Assembly: GCA_027943245.1 (NCBI GenBank)
Contig: JANDJZ010000464.1
Span: forward strand, 1-51,554
Reading direction: 5' to 3'
DNA length: 51,554 nt
Source of the DNA: Acanthamoeba sp. SK_2022b
Lineage: Eukaryota > Discosea > Longamoebia > Acanthamoebidae
Within the stretch, counting starts at the first letter, position 1. The number at the start of each line of letters is the position of its first letter. Made by a program: the position numbers and the translations under genes. Below the pieces are notes generated by a model. The model had not been told where the DNA came from, made no database searches, and worked only from the letters and a program-made list of their open reading frames with translations. Below are positions 8,560-19,386 of this stretch, one piece after another.

Positions 8560-11500
8560 ATGGGATCGCTTGCCGGCACGGCAGCCCTGCTGCTGTTGAT
8601 TCTTATCGGCATAGCCTTTCCAGAGACGAGAGCAGACTCAACCCTCGACCCAGGCCTGGGGGGCGTCTACGGCTCTGATTATAACCTCTCCTCCCCCACC
8701 TTTACTCGCCTGCCAGGAGGTACCCATGAACTCTTCCGACTGGTCTGCTCGTTATTCCTTCGTTACGCTCCTCATGACCTTCGCCATCTTGTCCTGTACC
8801 TACCCTATCTCAGGAACGCGCAATAACCTGAACAACACATCATGGAACGCCGCGAACACCCCGTATATATCGAGTACGTTATCTACCCCCAGTCTTCTCT
8901 GGTATTGGCAACTAAGAGATGCTGGCTTTGCTCCACGCCATTTACTTCAGCCCTGGTACCCCACGCCTACGCAGACAATATCTCTTCGCCCGCAAGGTAC
9001 ACGCCTCCCCCTCTTCAGTCAAGGGGAGCAAGCTACTGAGCATGAGTGTTTGTAATCCAGGTCGACAGGTCCCAACCCCCGTGTGGTCAGCAACTCGCTC
9101 TTTGCCCTACTTCCGAGTACCGCAAGCTCCTCCCTGTCAATACCCCGAGGCCCGGTTGATAACCTATTATGTCGTGGCCTCTGCCGCTACACAGGTTCAA
9201 ACACGCAGCTGACCAACGACCTTCAAACCATCTGGGGCCAGCTCATGGTTCTTGATATCTGCGATACTGTGAGAGGTACTGCCCTCTTCCTTGGTCCGGC
9301 CTGAATGCTCAACCTCGGCCCGACAGGACCGACTCTTTTGGGAGCCCAGTACACTGCCCTGCGAGGCGGACGCAACTACTCCGTGGAGGATATCTCCTTC
9401 CCTGTCCCCGTAGGTAAGCTCGATTCTCTCTTTGCCAGCCTCCTCGACTACGACATTCACCGCAAGCAACTCTGCTTGGTTTGGTTGGTGTGGTGATTAG
9501 GCGATGTGTACCTGAATCCCATGTCCAACGCCTCCCTCACGTGCGAGGTACAGCGCTCGGCTCCCTACCCTCCGACGATGGATGTCGGCCAAGTACGCGA
9601 ACAGTTCATGGATGTCACCGGCTGGCTGGACGCCAGCTGGCTCTACGGGTAATATCCTCTGCCCCCTCACGAACGCGTCGGGTCATTCGTTGAATGTGTG
9701 AGCAACTAGGACTGCTGGCAAGAACGGCGCTGGACCTTTTTCGTGGGCTCAGATCAGAGAGAACGGAGGCCTATCGTGCAAGCTCAATAACTCCAAGTGG
9801 ATGTCGCCCTCTCTGGTGCGTAGTGGAGGTGGGTATAGGCCTGGCATGTACAGAAGACTCATGTATTTTTGTTCTTGGCCTGTAGTTTGGCCTACACTTC
9901 ACGCCCGCGACTGGCAACATCTGGAAGATGAGGGGCGACCTGCGCACTAACAAGACCCCCGATATTGTCGCTCTCACCGAGGTCAGCCTGCCACTAGTGG
10001 GAATGCGCTACCAGCTCAGTTGCTCACCTGTTAGGCTCAACATAGGTGTTCGGTCTCGAGCACAACCGCTTGTGCGACGAGTTCGCCGCAGCAAACGCTG
10101 GTTGGGACCAGGAGCGACTCTTCCACGAAGCGCGCAAGTGGTATGTGGACTGCCTCGGTGAGAAGATTACCCACAAATCCCAATGTGCGCTGACGCACGC
10201 GGTTTGTAGGGTAATCGCATATCTGCAGAAGATCTCCACGCGCGAGTGGCTAGCCTCAGAGTTGGGCATACCGCTAAATTCCTCCCACTACAGCTTATGT
10301 ATGCAACCCCGCCTTGGACCGCATGCCAGTGTTCTTTTCATAACTCTTGACCCAGACGGCTATGACTCCACGGTTGACCCCAGAATTGAAAACTTCTTTT
10401 GCAGCGTGGCCTTTCGCTACGGTCACTCGCAGGTGAGAATGGCCCCGGCCCATTTACTTTGGTGTAGGCTGACATGGTGCTTGGGGGCTAGGTGAACTCC
10501 CACATTCCTCTGCTCGACGACAACTACCAGGAGAGCGACTTGGGGAACATCCTTGTTCGCGACTGGTACTTGTACGTAGATACCTCTCTTCTTGGTTCTT
10601 GGTTGTGGGAGGCACCAGCTGACCCCACGCGGTATAACTGTTGCAGTTCAACCAAGAGGATAACTGACTTGGGCATGCCGCCTTCTCTTCTGCGCGGTCT
10701 TACGGTCACCCGTCAGGGTATCGTGGACACTTCCTTTGTAGACGATATGTACGACCAACCACAGTTCACCAATTCTCGACCTCGTCTGACAACACGTTGG
10801 CAGACGAAACTACATGTTCTCGACCGTAGCGTACACCATGTTCCAAACCCAAGGAAGCTGCCCGGACTTGCCCGCGACCAACATCCAGCGAGCCCGGTAC
10901 GCTTTTGTTGGGCTCGTAGGGCGATAGGTGGGAACTCACTTCATATTCTCCGTATCTCTGCTCCCCTCCCCGCAGCGATCACGGCATGCCCAATTACAAC
11001 GCGGCACGGCAGGCGGTCGGTCTGGATCCTATCGGCGCTTGGAGCGACCTGGTCACCGACCCTACTATCCTGGTACCAACCTCGCAGCAAAACAAACACG
11101 TCCTCACGCATTCGCAGTTACGCGTTGGGCAAACCCTTCCTCTTCCCATATCAAGGCCGTCCTCACGACCCTCTACCCTGGCGGTCCGGACACTGCGGAC
11201 CCCTATGTCGGCGGCCTTCTGGAAGGTGCGATGGACGCTGTTCGGCACCGGCCTGTTAGCGTGCTGACGCGTACACATACGTGTTCTTCATGGGTGAGCA
11301 GCCAAGGTGTCGGGGTCAAGTTTGGGTCCCCTGTTCAACACAGTAATCAGGAATCAGGTTCGAGTTTGTTGTTAAGGTTGTTATCCTTATTGCCCGCTAT
11401 GCAACTAAGTCCTGGCCGTCCAGTTCGAGCGCATGCGCAACGGCGATCGGTTCTGGTACGAGCGTCAGGGCATGTTCACCAGCGGCGAATTAGCGCTCAT

Positions 11501-14500
11501 CTACCAAACGGTGCGCGATCTCTCAATGTTGTGTCATGTCGTATGTGCTCACAACCTAACATCGTTTTCTCGGGAATGTACTCACCTAGACCCTCATGGA
11601 CATTGTCAACCGCAACATGAACGTCTCCCGTTGGGGCACAGTGCCTGGAGAGACCTTCTTCCTAAGTCAGCGATATCTGTCCAACATGGGTATACCTACC
11701 CCGTTGTCGATGCGTGGGGGTGTTGTCCTAATTTGAGCGGTCCACGCGTGTGCGCCCTAAGGTGGCGACCAGTTCTTCCCGGACCTTGGTGAGTACGACT
11801 TCTTCGTAGACCTGTCCCCGGCCTACCGCCTCTCGTGGACGCCCAGAAAGTCCAGCAACCAGATCGATTTCATGATCCAGGTGACCTCCTCCTTTGCACC
11901 CGACCAAGGCACGCTGTGAGCTTGGTATTGACAAGTGATTTCTTTGAACAGTGCCGTAACAGCGGTTGGGTAGGGGTCGGTTTCAGCGCCGAAAACGGCA
12001 CCATGAAGGGCGCTGACATCAATGTGTGCCACAGGTGCAGTTACATCTCTTGCGCGCTTCTTTTGCGGTGCTGACCTGACACATGTGGACAGACTTGATG
12101 ACAGCTCGTGGGAGTTCCTTGACGCCTACGCGCTCGACGTTGGCCTGCCCACGATCGACACCACTCTACCCGGTGGCAGTTACGGCCTCACCAACACCAA
12201 TGCCAGCTTCGCTGATGGGGTAGTCACCTGCAAGTTTACAAGGCAGGTTACCCTCACTGTACGCTCGCTCTAGTGCCATCTGACCGCTGAAGATGCGCTA
12301 CAGGGCCATCACATCGACGGATCCGTGGGACAAGTCTATCACCGAGGGCTTGGTAAAGGTCATCTTCGCCTTCCATCCCACCTCCAATCAGCTCATCTAC
12401 CACGGTCCCACGCGCTCATCTGCCGCCCGCCTCAACCTACTCAACTCCTGTCTTGGCCCCAATTGCGCAACCAGCTCTTCCGACACAGGTAACCGAGCGC
12501 TCCCGCCCCTGCTACTGGCCATACTCTGCTCCAGCTGATTGGATCGTGTCGACATGACGCGCAGGCGCGATCGTGGGAGGAGTGGTGGGTGGTTTGGGCG
12601 GCCTGTTGCTGCTGGTGCTGCTGGTGCTGCTGGCGATCTTATTCCTGCTGCTTGCGCGGCGGAAGAAGAGGGAGGAAAAGCTCCGCCTGGCCGAACAGTG
12701 GTCAGACGAGCAGAGCGACACCGAAATGGATGAGCTCTCGGGCTCAGAGGCCACTATCCTCAACACTTCGCACAACAGCTTCCGCCGGCTCTCCATTACC
12801 GATCTAGAGACCTCCAACATCACCTTTGAACCTCAAGTAACTCTCTTGTCTCTCTACCTCACGCTTTGCCTTGTCTCATCACACCGTGACTCCCAACAGG
12901 TGCTCACGTTCGGCCTGGCCAACAACGACAAGTGCCCGGTGGACGAGGAGGTGACCGACGAGTTGGTGATCACGAACCACGGACCCACGCGCAAGTTCAC
13001 CTTCTTCGTGCCTGCCGAGAACGAAAAGTTCACCTGCACACTCTACCCAGGCAGCGGCGTCATCAAATCCGTACGAATCTCAAGCCCACGGTCACGAGGT
13101 GCACGGCTTACCGGGGGGGGGGTGTGAACAACAGGGAAAGAGCGTGACGATCAAGGTGAACGTGACGTTACTGATGACTACGGACATTGAGCGCAAGATC
13201 AGGTTCGACGTGGACGGCCTCGGATCCTACCTCATCTCCATCAAGCTCGTTGGCGAGCTTTCCACCAAGCTCGACCCCGACGACATTGACACGATTCAGC
13301 CTCCCATTGGTACGGATCCGTCTCATCACCCACTGCGGGGGGGGGGCAGGCGGCTGAGGGGTGGTTGCGATCGCAGGTCAGGGATCGTTCGGTACTGTGT
13401 TCAAGGCCAACTACCGCGGACAGGAGGTGGCAGCCAAGCTGCTCAACTCCCAAATGGACAAACGGCTCATCGAAGAGTTCCACCGGCATGTCCCTCCTTT
13501 ATCATTATGGATCACCGGGCAGCTGCTCATATGGCGCCATTACTGTTGACAGTGAGGTGGACATGATGACGAGACTGAGGTGTCCGTACGTGATCAACTT
13601 CGTGGGCGCATCTTTCGTGCCTGGCAAGATCTGTCTGGTGACCGAGCTCTGCACGAGCGGTTCCGTGGCCGACGTCGTCTTCTCCCAGCGCAACTTCAAC
13701 TACCTCCTCGTCCTCAAGGTCGCCTTGGACATGGCCAAGGCCATCTCCTTCCTCCACACGTACTCGCCCGCTCCTTTCCCTGGTGGTGGCCACATCACTA
13801 GGGCTCACCTTTGTGTTCTCCTTAATATCCAGGAACCGTGTGTTGCATCGCGACATCAAGCCAGACAATTTCCTGGTGGTGACCCTCTCGTCCAAGGCAC
13901 CTGTGTCTTGCAAGATTGCCGATTTTGGCACCTCGAGGTCGATCCAGCAAGCGCAGGAGTTCTTCAACCACACTGCGGCGCTGGGCACGCCCATCTACAT
14001 GGCGCCGGAGATCCTCGACCACAAGCCCTACTCGGCTAAGGTCGACGTTTATTCCTTTGCCATCGTGCTCTGGGTCATGTACACCCGGTACGCTACAACC
14101 ACAAACCACCACCACAGCGCAGCAACTCACACGTCTTTAGGAGGGAGCCGTACACCGAGATGAAGCGAGCGTGGGACATCCCGAAGGCGGTCCTGAAGGG
14201 CATTCGCCCCGCGATCCCCGACCACTGCCCCCGCCCCTTCGCCGACCTGATCATCCAATGCTGGGCCCAAGAAGCCTCCGACAGGTCCATGCCTCCTCCT
14301 CCACTGAGCGCACACACGAGCTTGCGCGGGAACACTCACTCGAGCTGTACACGAGAGCAGGCCTGAGATGTCGGACGTGGTGACCCAGCTGGAGAAGCTG
14401 TTCGAAGAGGAGAAGGCGCTCAAGGGCGAGCGGGACGATAGCGGCGCCGCAGGCAAGAAGAGTCAGCCTTCTGACCGCGCCCAGACCGCGCGCGGATTCG

Positions 14501-14783
14501 AAGAAGAAGAAGAGGCCGAGGCCGAGGACCTGCGCGGCCGCACCTGGGAGGGCGGCCGCAAGGGCATCGGCCGCAATGACGATTCCCCACAGGTGCCAAT
14601 CAGCTAAGCTTTAGTATCATGACGTCGGTGGACAACGCTGAAAGTGGCGGTGGGGAGCAGGACGAAGACAGCAGTAGCTCGAGTGACGACGAGGGCGGGA
14701 GCAGCGTCAAGGGCAAGGACAGGCTGGGGATGTCTGGCAAGGGCAAGGGCAAGGACAAGCGCAACTACACTGGCGGCATCTAA
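8560..14783 (+). CDS. Haem-peroxidase-DOMON receptor kinase (TKL) fusion
   Basis: A many-exon gene encoding roughly 1,300-1,400 residues. The ATG at 8560 opens a signal peptide. The animal haem-peroxidase domain follows (about 8815-11690) with GTRNNLNN, AYADNISSP, PRVVSN, WGQL (9233), LDASWLYG, GDLR (9933), LEHNRL, EARKW, VDPRIENFF, FRYGH (His at 10424), RDHGMPNYN and NGDRFWYE. A DOMON domain (about 11765-12470) shows RLSWTP, GWVGVGFS, MKGAD and LIYHG. One TM helix lies near 12570-12655, then a cytosolic MSP-like beta domain (about 12900-13310). The TKL kinase has GQGSFGTVF, Lys at 13436, HRD at 13846, DFG at 13921 and YMAPE. Reading frame continues across every intron from DOMON to kinase. 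The last intron (14593-14660) leads to a Ser/Asp/Lys tail ending at 14781-14783. Exons at about 11220-11425 are uncertain. Confidence 0.85.
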
Positions 14784-14860
14784 ACCCTTCACGTGTGGTT
14801 TTTTGCCAGGACGAGGTGGGAGGACACACCCACCGAGTGCACGCCATCGCTTCGTTTTTA

Positions 14861-17294
14861 TTATTGTTTGGGTTCTGGGATGCGTTCCATCTCCTGTGTC
14901 ATGAACGAACCGTGGTTCATCAACGCCCCGATCCAATCTTGCTTGTCTGTTTTGTCAAGACAACGCACAACATAACACACAAACCCGCACACGACCGCAG
15001 CGTCCGTGAGTGTGCAGCGACTAGAGCGCAGAACGCCGGGGGGAGGGGTGAGAGCGTGGGGCGTACCCTCCTCCGAGTCGGTGTAGAGGTACCACTCGCG
15101 GGCGGGCGTGGAGATGATGAACCCGGTTTTGGACGCCGGGTCCTCTGTCACGGCCGAGAACTTGAGGTCGATCTTGCCCTTGGCCTTCGTGTCCTGCGTG
15201 GTCGTGTAGTAGTAGAGCGTGGAGTCCTTGAGCACGAACCAACGCGTGCGCCACGACATGGGCCCCGTCTGGCCCTTCTTCTGCATCCACCCGGTCTTTG
15301 TCGGCTTCGACACACTCGCCACCGACTCGTTCTGGTCGTATCCGTTCTCGATTAGATTAGAAACGCGCTTGCACGCACGCACGCACGTGTGGGGGAAGAG
15401 TACGCGACAGAGCATCTGAGAAGCTTTGAGCCAGGAGACGCAGAAGGTGGCGGGCTTGGTCTGCAGCCAGGGCTCGCCGTCGATCTTGCACGGCAGCGGC
15501 TGCGAGTCGGGCTTGTACGTGATCTCGACCGACTTGCCCTGCGCTATCCTGCATCGGAGAGGGGAGAGGCGCGTGCACACGCAGACAAAAGACAGTGGCG
15601 TGGCGTGAGGACCGCTGTCCCGACGTGGTGTCGAGGTGGCTGTTGGGGGAGGTCACTAAGGGCGCGCACCGGACGCCGTTGGCGAGACCGGCCCCGATTT
15701 GGCTGAAATGGAACACGCTTCGGATGCCAATCAGCTCCAGCTGCCCGTCGTTCATCGACACCACGTCGAATCGCTGGCGTGTGGTGTGCGTCGTGGGATT
15801 GATTAATATTTGTTTTATAAAATAGTAAATAAATGGAATAAAAAGATAAAAAGTCGAGAACTTGTGAGACATCGTTGGTAGGTGTACCTCCTCCTTGGTG
15901 GTGCCCCACAGATTGAGGCCTCCCGCGTAGGAGGGCAGGTTGAGCAGGATGAGGCCCTCGATCTCGGGCAGCGGCACCGGGATGCCGTCCACCTACACGA
16001 CGAGATAATCAATTAGTATTTTTAAAAATTGAATTTAATTAATGGATAAATATCTAGTATATTGCATTACAAAATAAAATAAAATAAAAGAGGTTAAGGC
16101 CGTACGGAGATCTCGAGAATCTTGTCGAGTGTGGCGGCGGAGAAGAAGGGCGCGCTGAGGGCATCAGTGAGCATGGCCTTGGCGCCGAGCCCGGCGTACC
16201 AGAGCTTGTTGATGCCCCGCGTGGCGAACAGGAATGGAGTTTCCTCGCGCTTCTTGTGGAAGTCCAGCGCCACACGTGCGTCGGCGAACCCTTTTCGAGA
16301 CCCGCAATCCGCCCATCAGGACCGTGCCATGACAAGTGGTGCCCACCATGTGTACCAAGCGAGAGGTAGTTGTTCATGCAGTGCTCCTCCGTTTCGGTGG
16401 TCTCGCCGCTCTTGGGGTCCACCGTGTTGAGCCGCACCTGCCATCTGGCCATAATAAATAAATAAATAAATAAATAAATAAAATGCATGATCATCATCCA
16501 CGCAGGCGTGGGCGCCTTGTGTTGTGTGCGCGTGCGCGTGCATGGTCTCGTTGGGCGGTACCGGTCGAGGTCGTTGATCTTGCTCTGGCGCACCTCCTGC
16601 AGAATAGGCGGCAACTTCTCACCGGCATAGCCACCGCCCCATCCCAACACGCGCGCTGTTCAAATATACACCACCGCAACAACACACAACACACAACACA
16701 CAGCCACAACACACGAAAACACAGGCCAGAAGGCGTTTTCAGAAAACGCTTCCCTTGAGCGTGCAAACACGGAGACGGAGAGTGTAAACCAATGTCGTTT
16801 CCTGTGCCCAGCGGAAGCACGGCGACAGGCGGATTGGGGTCGAGTCCCATCTTGTCCATCGTTTCCTGCCCCAGTCCCCCACTATCAGCGCCTGGTGCCA
16901 GGCGTCCTATTGCTCTGGTGAGCGTGACGTACGAGGATCCATTTGCCGGTGCCGTCGCCGCCACACGCCAATATCTTGAGGTTGGGCAGGTCCTTGAACT
17001 TCTCCAACCTGGAGAGTATATGTGTTAGTGTTAGTATTATTATTATTATTAACAAAAATAAAAAATCATAATTGTTAGGTGGGGCGGGTACGCGGGACGG
17101 GGGCCTTGGCCGTCCTCGAGCAGGTCGATGACGTGGTCGTGGGGCAGGAGGGCACGGAACTTGGGGAGGAGGGACGCTCCCTGACGGCCTCCGCTCTTGC
17201 TGTTTACAAACACCAGCAGAGGATCCTGGTTCGTGTACCCTTCCTGATCGTCTCCGCCGGACTTGCCCTTGTTTGACTTGCTCGACTTGAACAT
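14861..17294 (-). CDS. Diacylglycerol kinase with C-terminal PH domain
   Basis: It phosphorylates diacylglycerol to phosphatidic acid. The start is the ATG at 17292-17294 (MFKSSKS). DAGKc landmarks run in order: [16 protein letters not shown], the ATP-site [21 protein letters not shown], then after an intron [10 protein letters not shown]. The accessory DAGKa part follows ([47 protein letters not shown]-type [26 protein letters not shown]). A PH domain then covers about 14880-15310 ([40 protein letters not shown]). Only about 20 residues precede the catalytic domain, so there are no C1 fingers; the PH domain may supply membrane targeting instead (inference). It converges with the receptor kinase gene and diverges from EIPR1. 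Confidence 0.9.
16451..16482. repeat. (AATA)n microsatellite in a DGK intron
   Basis: About eight AAATA/AATA units on the plus strand lie inside an intron of the diacylglycerol kinase gene. Several introns of this gene are AT-rich in a similar way. Confidence 0.85.
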
Positions 17295-17481
17295 GTTGCG
17301 CTTACACAAACCAAATGCCCAGTGATTCCAAACAAATGGTGTATGAAATACGGGTTTGTGATGGTAAGCGTTTGCAGGTAAGAATGATAAAAACAGGCCA
17401 CAACCTCGCGATTTCTCTTCGCCTTTTTCTTTTATTTTTTAGATTTCTTCTTCAATTTCTTTGTTTACCCAAAACTGTTGG
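17295..17481. promoter_or_regulatory. Compact divergent promoter of DGK and EIPR1
   Basis: Only about 187 bp separate the two start codons. There is a T-rich tract at about 17418-17465 just before the EIPR1 start. Both core promoters must fit here. Confidence 0.5.
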
Positions 17482-19282
17482 ATGGCAAGCTTCAATCCAA
17501 CGACAGACGAGGCCCTCGTCTACGGCCTGCCGCTAAAGGTATTGGTCCAACCGCTGGCACGCGATTACATTGTGTTTATTCAAGTGGCGTACTGATAATC
17601 AAAAAAATACAAATCAACTCAACAACGTGGTCTGGGCGTTGCAGGCACGGTGTCTGGTGGCCCAGGCAGGCGAGACCGAGAAGAACTGCTTCTTCATTGG
17701 CTCCCTGAGCTTGCGCGAAGAGAACGAGGTACCGAGCACCACACAACTGCACTCGAACGCACTACACAGCGGCGGCACTGCACCTTACCACGGCCACAAA
17801 TGTCGTGTAGCTCCACCTGATCGAAGTGAAGGAGGATACGGGCCATCTTGACGTGGCCTGCACCGGCCACTTCAGCCATCCCAAGGAGATATGGCACATC
17901 GCACCGTCGCCGTCGGACCCGCTGCTTCTCTACACGTGCTACAACACCGGTACACACCCACGCAGTGCCTGCTCCTTGCTCAAGCAAGCACGCTGCGTCC
18001 TATTACACTTATAATATCTTTTTATTTTATTTTACTTTACTTTACTTTATTTCCTTCTCAAGGCCAGAACGAGTTCAAGGCATCCCTGTGGCGGATCGAC
18101 GACCAGAACCTGATCGAAACGTCACAACTCACGCACAGCGAGAGCATCAAATGGTTCGACCCAACCACACCATACACCACACCCCGCGGCAACAAACCGC
18201 GCGTGGTTTGACTCCAATGGTGTGGCCGGGACAGCATCTTGTGGCATCCGGTGGAGGACGAGGAGGAGAGCAAGATGGTTCTATCGCTCGACGACAACAC
18301 CATCAAGCTGTGGGACATCGAAGCCGGCGGATCGGCCTCAGCCAAGGAGACCGGCACCATCACCCTCGGTGCGCGCAGACTTCTCCCTCTTCATTGAACC
18401 AATCAACGTGCGACTGACTGAGGCCTCCAACTGCAGGCGAGTTGCAGCGACTGACCACGGGCTGCTGGAACCCGAACAACACGAACGAGGTCGTGGCGGC
18501 CAACGACACGCGCGTGCAGGGATGGGACCTGCGCTCCCTCAAGTACGCGTTGGATTCGTCTGGCCAATGAAGCGTGAGATGCACGCGTCACTCGAACTCA
18601 CGCGAACGCGCGCAGGGAGACGTTCTCGATACCAAAGGCCCACTCTCACTTTGTGCGCGACCTGGACTACAACCCCAACAAACTCTACCTTATCGCCACC
18701 GGCGGCGACGACTGCTACGTCAAGTTCTGGTACGCCAAACACAAGGGAAACAAATAAATTAAACAAATAGCAAAAAAATACAAAAAAATAATTAATAAGA
18801 AAACGATTAAACGCTTGCACGATATATACGCGTAGGGACACACGAAAGAGTCAAGAGCCGCTGAAGGTGGTGAAGGGCCACTCGCATTGGGTTTGGCACG
18901 TCGAGTACAACAAGTTCCGGGACCAGCTCGTCCTGTCGTCCTCCACGGATAGCTCCGTCAACCTGTGGAAGATCGCCACCCTCTCCTCGGAGCCCCTCGG
19001 CATCGACGACTATCGAGACCCCTCCGACACTGTGTACGTGCGCCACGCGTGCCGTGTAGTATCGTGTCGTGCCGCGTGTGCTCATGCAGGAGTGGTTGCT
19101 ACAGAGGGCGGGAGGACTACTTGATCAAGAGCTACGACGTGCACGAGGAGAGCGTGTATTCGGTGGCGTGGGGCTGCTACGAGGCGTCGCCCTACGTCTT
19201 CGCTTCGCTCTCCTACGACGGCCGCGTCGTCATCAACCAAGTGCCCGAAGAGGAGATCGCCCGCATTCAAGAAGAGATGTAG
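17482..19282 (+). CDS. EIPR1: EIPR1 / TSSC1 WD40 protein
   Basis: A WD40 propeller protein that binds the GARP and EARP tethering complexes in endosome-to-Golgi and recycling traffic. The start is the ATG at 17482 (MASFNPT, then VYGLPLK). Ortholog-specific segments match: [99 protein letters not shown]; and the ending [27 protein letters not shown]. At least eight short introns are present; one (donor after SIK, acceptor before CILWHP) also contains an in-frame TGA, so it must be spliced. TAG is at 19280-19282. It converges with NOM1, about 100 bp between stops. Confidence 0.92.
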
Positions 19283-19386
19283 GTGGAACAGGAACCGGCA
19301 AATCGCTTTTTTCAATTAAAACGTAATATTCCCTGTTTTGGTATTATTTTTATGTTTTTTTATTATTTATTGCTTTTTTTTGCAAA

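Noticed and set aside
9942..10068. Loss of the distal arginine in the peroxidase domain
   Set aside because: The LEHNR segment lacks the Arg seen in REHNR, but the catalytic distal Arg belongs to the GDxR motif, which is present at 9933-9944.
14619..14783. Separate small gene starting at the ATG at 14619
   Set aside because: The frame is better explained as the last exon of the receptor kinase: donor at 14593 and acceptor at 14660 give a 68-bp phase-0 intron.
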